Below, one piece after another: positions 61,645 through 64,000 of a stretch of 64,000 nucleotides of DNA (position 1 is the stretch's first letter; every line of letters begins with the position of its first letter). The notes under the pieces are model-generated. The model had not been told where the DNA came from and made no database searches. It was given only the letters and a program-made list of their open reading frames with translations. The stretch comes from Epiperipatus broadwayi. Taxonomy: Eukaryota > Onychophora > Udeonychophora > Euonychophora > Peripatidae. Where the stretch lies: positions 1,612,001 to 1,676,000 of the forward strand of contig JAQFVV010012496.1 in the NCBI GenBank assembly GCA_028023455.1, given 5' to 3'. The position numbers and the translations under genes were made by a program.

Positions 61645-62005
61645 TGATCAAAGCGCATGCACAATAGCTTGAGAAGGCTGATCTTTAATGTATTACAATT
61701 TATAACACAGCGCTATAAAAATAAATGCTTATTTACATATGTTTAAGTTTCATTTGAGAGTGACATTTAGTAAATTCTAGATAATTTCACCGACATCATT
61801 CATTCAGACATCGTAAACAGTAATTTAAAGTGAGTGGTTTATCCTCACGTGTTCATTTCCAGTACTTAAGATTTGCCATTCATTTTATTCTTTCCTAAAT
61901 ACTATATCTTGTGTTGGGAGTCAATGTATTCATTTATTATTAACACTTGTAAAAAGCGCATGCACAATAGCTTGAGAAGGCTGATCTTTAATGTATTGTA
62001 GTATA
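61645..62005 (+). repeat. Family D copy with repeated ends
   Basis: One D unit whose end sequence gcgcatgcacaatagcttga is present both before (about 61652) and after (about 61957) the body, spacing about 305 bp. This is what a piece of a head-to-tail tandem looks like. It joins directly to the RTE fragment. Confidence 0.7.
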
Positions 62006-62474
62006 TTTTAATAAAAGTGTTTATGACTCTGGAATAATAAGCTTTATTAATATTTAGTAGTCTTACTTTTTTCCCTAAATCTTGATGTCATTTGTTGAAT
62101 ATTATCATCTTTTTAATTTCCTTTGCCAACTTATGTGTTGAATTGGGCAAATAAAACAATCCAAATGCTTTATGGAAACCATCAGATTACATTAGATATG
62201 GATAATTGCTTTGGGATTAAATAAAATATTTAAATCTTACAGCATAGACTATGGCAAACATGCCTTAAATAATCTGAAAAATATTGGTCGACTCTAGACA
62301 GTTTTTAACTTTCAAAGCATTTGTGAAATTTAATTTTCTATTTTTAACGATTTTTAAATATTCGTCAAATGACAAAGATGATGTAGACTTTGATGTCTAT
62401 AATTATGTATTATTTTTACTAATATATACTTATTTTTAAATAATAATATTGCATACTTTTTCATTTATGTTTAG

Positions 62475-62550
62475 GAAACCTTGGGCAGAAGCTCGCAAAG
62501 AATATTTTTCCAAAGGTGTAAATAAAACATCTTTAGATGCGATAGACAAG
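62475..62550 (+). CDS. CPT1: CPT1 exon
   Basis: Completes an Arg codon, then KPWAEARKEYFSKGVNKTSL DAIDK (25 codons), ending in phase 0. WA-AR--YFS-GVNKTSL-AI is diagnostic of CPT1 upstream of the active site. The acceptor is tttatgtttag|G and the donor AAG|gtaata. The catalytic His exon is beyond the window. Confidence 0.97.
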
Positions 62551-64000
62551 GTAATAGCTTCTTTTCTCCCAATTAAGTAAGAGTAAATATCTGATGAATA
62601 TTTATAATTTATGTTATGCAATGTGAAACTGGCTTTTTCCGAAATCCTTTCTTTTCAGCAATCCAATCAAGAATATTAATCGTACGTGAATTAGAGAATT
62701 AAAGCATCCCCTACTTAACTCATTCTGAAATAAGTTATTATATATATATATACAATAAGCAACTTCTGAATTGTATCTTAGATGTTCCCCTGAGTCTATT
62801 CACTACCAGAATTGACTGCATGAATAGTTCCAAGAGTAGTTCCACTAGGGAGAGACTATTAAATAAAAGGACAAATTGTGTTTTATTAGCAGTATGAATT
62901 GGTATTTTAGATCTAGTGTCTGAATGAAGGCCTAAAAGTAATCAAATATATTGTCGTTTTGTAAAAAAGCTTTAGCTTGAATATCTTGTATTTTCAGTTT
63001 TATATAAAGTAATCAGTTTATAGATTCATCAACACACAAAATTTATATATAAACAAAATTTAATTAGAGATACAGTGGAATCAAGAGATCCATTATTTTT
63101 TGTTCTAGGCCTCCTCATATACATCATACCTCACATTTTGTTGATAAAGTGCATGTGTGCAATAATTTACAATAAGCACATATATATATAAAACACACTT
63201 TTTATATGTATAGTATGCATATATAAATTAAAATTATAGTACAAAATTTTTTTAAAAAATAATAATATTAATAAATTGATGTGGGATTTGCATAATATTT
63301 TATTGAGTGAATGTTCACTCCTTCATTCACTGTAAAAAGACGAAGAAAAAACTGACTGTACTATATTCTTATTTTTAAAATAAAATGAATAGTCAAGCAT
63401 TGGTGGTCAAGAGGTCAGCGACAGCCACTTTACAAGCAGTTGTCCCGGGTTAGCGGGTTCGCTTCCCGGCTGATGCTATGACACATGAGAAAAAAAGAAA
63501 ATGAATAGCAAAATATTTTAATTTTCATCGCAATTAAAAAAGCTCTGGGCAATATTCCTTTTTTTTTTTTCAATATTGCTTTTCTCTTATAGAAACAATA
63601 GTAGTTTTGTTATCAAGAAAGTACACTGTTTAGTGGTTTAGATGTTTTAAGTCAGTGTCAATCTTCTCATATTTTGTAAAACTTTTAGCATTATGCTTAG
63701 AAAACATTTTATTACATGAAATACAGCACATTAAATTTGGAAATGAAAATAAAGGAGAAATTAGTAAACCAAATAAATTTTATTAATAAAGATTATCAGA
63801 AACGCCACTCCAAGATGGAAAAATACAATTTATAAATTTTATTTATTTATTTTTTAAACATGATAGCATAACGGCACTGGGAAATGGAAAAATGGTCTGC
63901 TTGCATATCATAAAATGTATTAAATTTAACAATTTTATTGGGGTTTTTTTTTGTTTGTTATTTACATTTTTGTTTGTTTGTTTGCATTGGGGGGGGGGGG
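62551..64000 (+). other. Downstream CPT1 intron (partial)
   Basis: AT-rich, with no gene at 62551-63380; then the second tRNA-Gly SINE (63382-63508). 63509-63987 shows only T-runs and a tttgtttg repeat, and the window ends in a poly-G tract (63989-64000). Confidence 0.6.
63382..63508 (+). mobile_element. tRNA-Gly-derived mini-SINE, second copy, 11-bp duplication
   Basis: gcattggtggtcaagaggtc opens a diverged copy of the 22796-22891 element; the B box gggttcgcttcccgg is intact, the anticodon loop is changed, and an extra 8-bp gggttagc precedes the B box. The tail reads tatgacacatgag plus an A-run as in copy 1. aaaatgaatag repeats at 63382-63392 and 63498-63508. Confidence 0.85.

Larger units (their letters stand above)
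54110..62474 (+). other. CPT1 intron, 8.4 kb
   Basis: It holds B2 (55005-55478), an LTR-like segment (55816-56290), a GC-richer unknown insert (57480-57780), RTE pieces (58540-59515, 61290-61630), a family-A copy (59695-60210), short H repeats (60210-60300, 60480-60600) and a D copy (61645-62005). Stretches 54120-55000, 56500-57400, 57790-58500 and 62010-62470 show no gene. Confidence 0.65.
1382..62550 (+). other. CPT1: CPT1 gene, internal part (9 exons, 5' and 3' ends outside window)
   Basis: Carnitine O-palmitoyltransferase 1 of the outer mitochondrial membrane transfers long-chain acyl groups from CoA to carnitine and sets the rate of fatty-acid entry for beta-oxidation. Nine exons spliced by GT-AG give about 317 codons in one uninterrupted frame: the second membrane helix, the linker, then the first part of the choline/carnitine acyltransferase domain. 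Recognisable blocks are [53 protein letters not shown] and ARKEYFSKGVNKTSL. The family is usually near 770 residues, so the first helix, N-terminus, catalytic His and C-terminal half are missing only because the window is internal. I see no frameshift or stop in the exons. Introns range from 74 bp to about 14 kb. Malonyl-CoA control is a known family property, not visible here. Paralogue assignment (1A/1B/1C) is a vertebrate distinction and does not apply. Confidence 0.95.

Noticed and set aside
1-64000. CRISPR arrays, operons, bacterial genes or viral genes
   Set aside because: The spliced CPT1 gene and retroelements show a eukaryotic nuclear genome; I saw no regular spacer arrays, bacterial gene arrangement or viral coding motifs.
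63989-64000. Terminal poly-G as a biological signal
   Set aside because: Similar short poly-G tracts occur at 10356 and 17839; simple repeats or sequencing/assembly edges explain it.

Overview
This window is AT-rich (roughly 70% or more by eye) animal nuclear DNA lying inside one gene. Nine exons on the + strand, from 1382 to 62550, encode an internal part of carnitine O-palmitoyltransferase 1 (CPT1), running from the second membrane segment into the acyltransferase domain. The 5' exons and the catalytic-histidine exons lie outside the window. All exon joins use GT-AG and keep one reading frame. The protein looks arthropod-like to me (for example PLCSWQYER and [14 protein letters not shown]), but I cannot name the species; a chelicerate or another invertebrate with large introns fits.

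Everything else is intron, and much of the recognisable intron sequence is mobile-element debris. Recognisable classes are: several copies of one RTE-type non-LTR retrotransposon (12.5, 33.3, 46.4-49.3, 58.5, 61.3 kb); a different LINE (24.8-26.7 kb); two Penelope-like elements with reverse transcriptase and GIY-YIG remains (37.1-40.1 and 51.6-52.8 kb); a hAT-type MITE with perfect 8-bp duplication inside the first Penelope-like element; a Tigger-like MITE; a tRNA-Gly(UCC)-derived mini-SINE in two copies; a 28S rRNA fragment; and several tandem repeats.

The most interesting content is a group of non-autonomous fold-back or tandem repeat families (called A, B, C, D, F and G here). Where boundaries can be fixed, most are flanked by 12-15 bp target-site duplications (one B copy has an imperfect 10-bp repeat). 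That is longer than usual for cut-and-paste DNA transposons and typical of retroposition. Families A, B and C carry the layout of a small hammerhead ribozyme: CUGANGA, short stem II, GAAA, minimal stem III, UH cleavage site and matching stem I. The best copies are at 22055-22096 (+), 55378-55416 (+) and 12781-12820 (-). Hammerheads are known in Penelope-like elements and in small retrozymes, so a Penelope-dependent, hammerhead-bearing fold-back system is my leading interpretation; that link is inference.

Layout: 0.4-2.4 kb, C and A fold-backs around exon 1; 2.4-8.7 kb, mostly unidentified; 8.8-23.1 kb, RTE copy with nested A, Tigger nest, 28S fragment, family E, fold-back F, C+G composite, SINE; 23.2-32.1 kb, LINE, A, tandem C, 335-bp tandem; 32.1-43.4 kb, minisatellite, RTE, A, Penelope 1 with hAT, B; 43.4-53.8 kb, C, D array, best RTE, hAT-like MITE, Penelope 2, A; 54-62.5 kb, B, unknown GC-richer inserts, RTE pieces, A, D; 62.5-64 kb, second SINE and poly-G.
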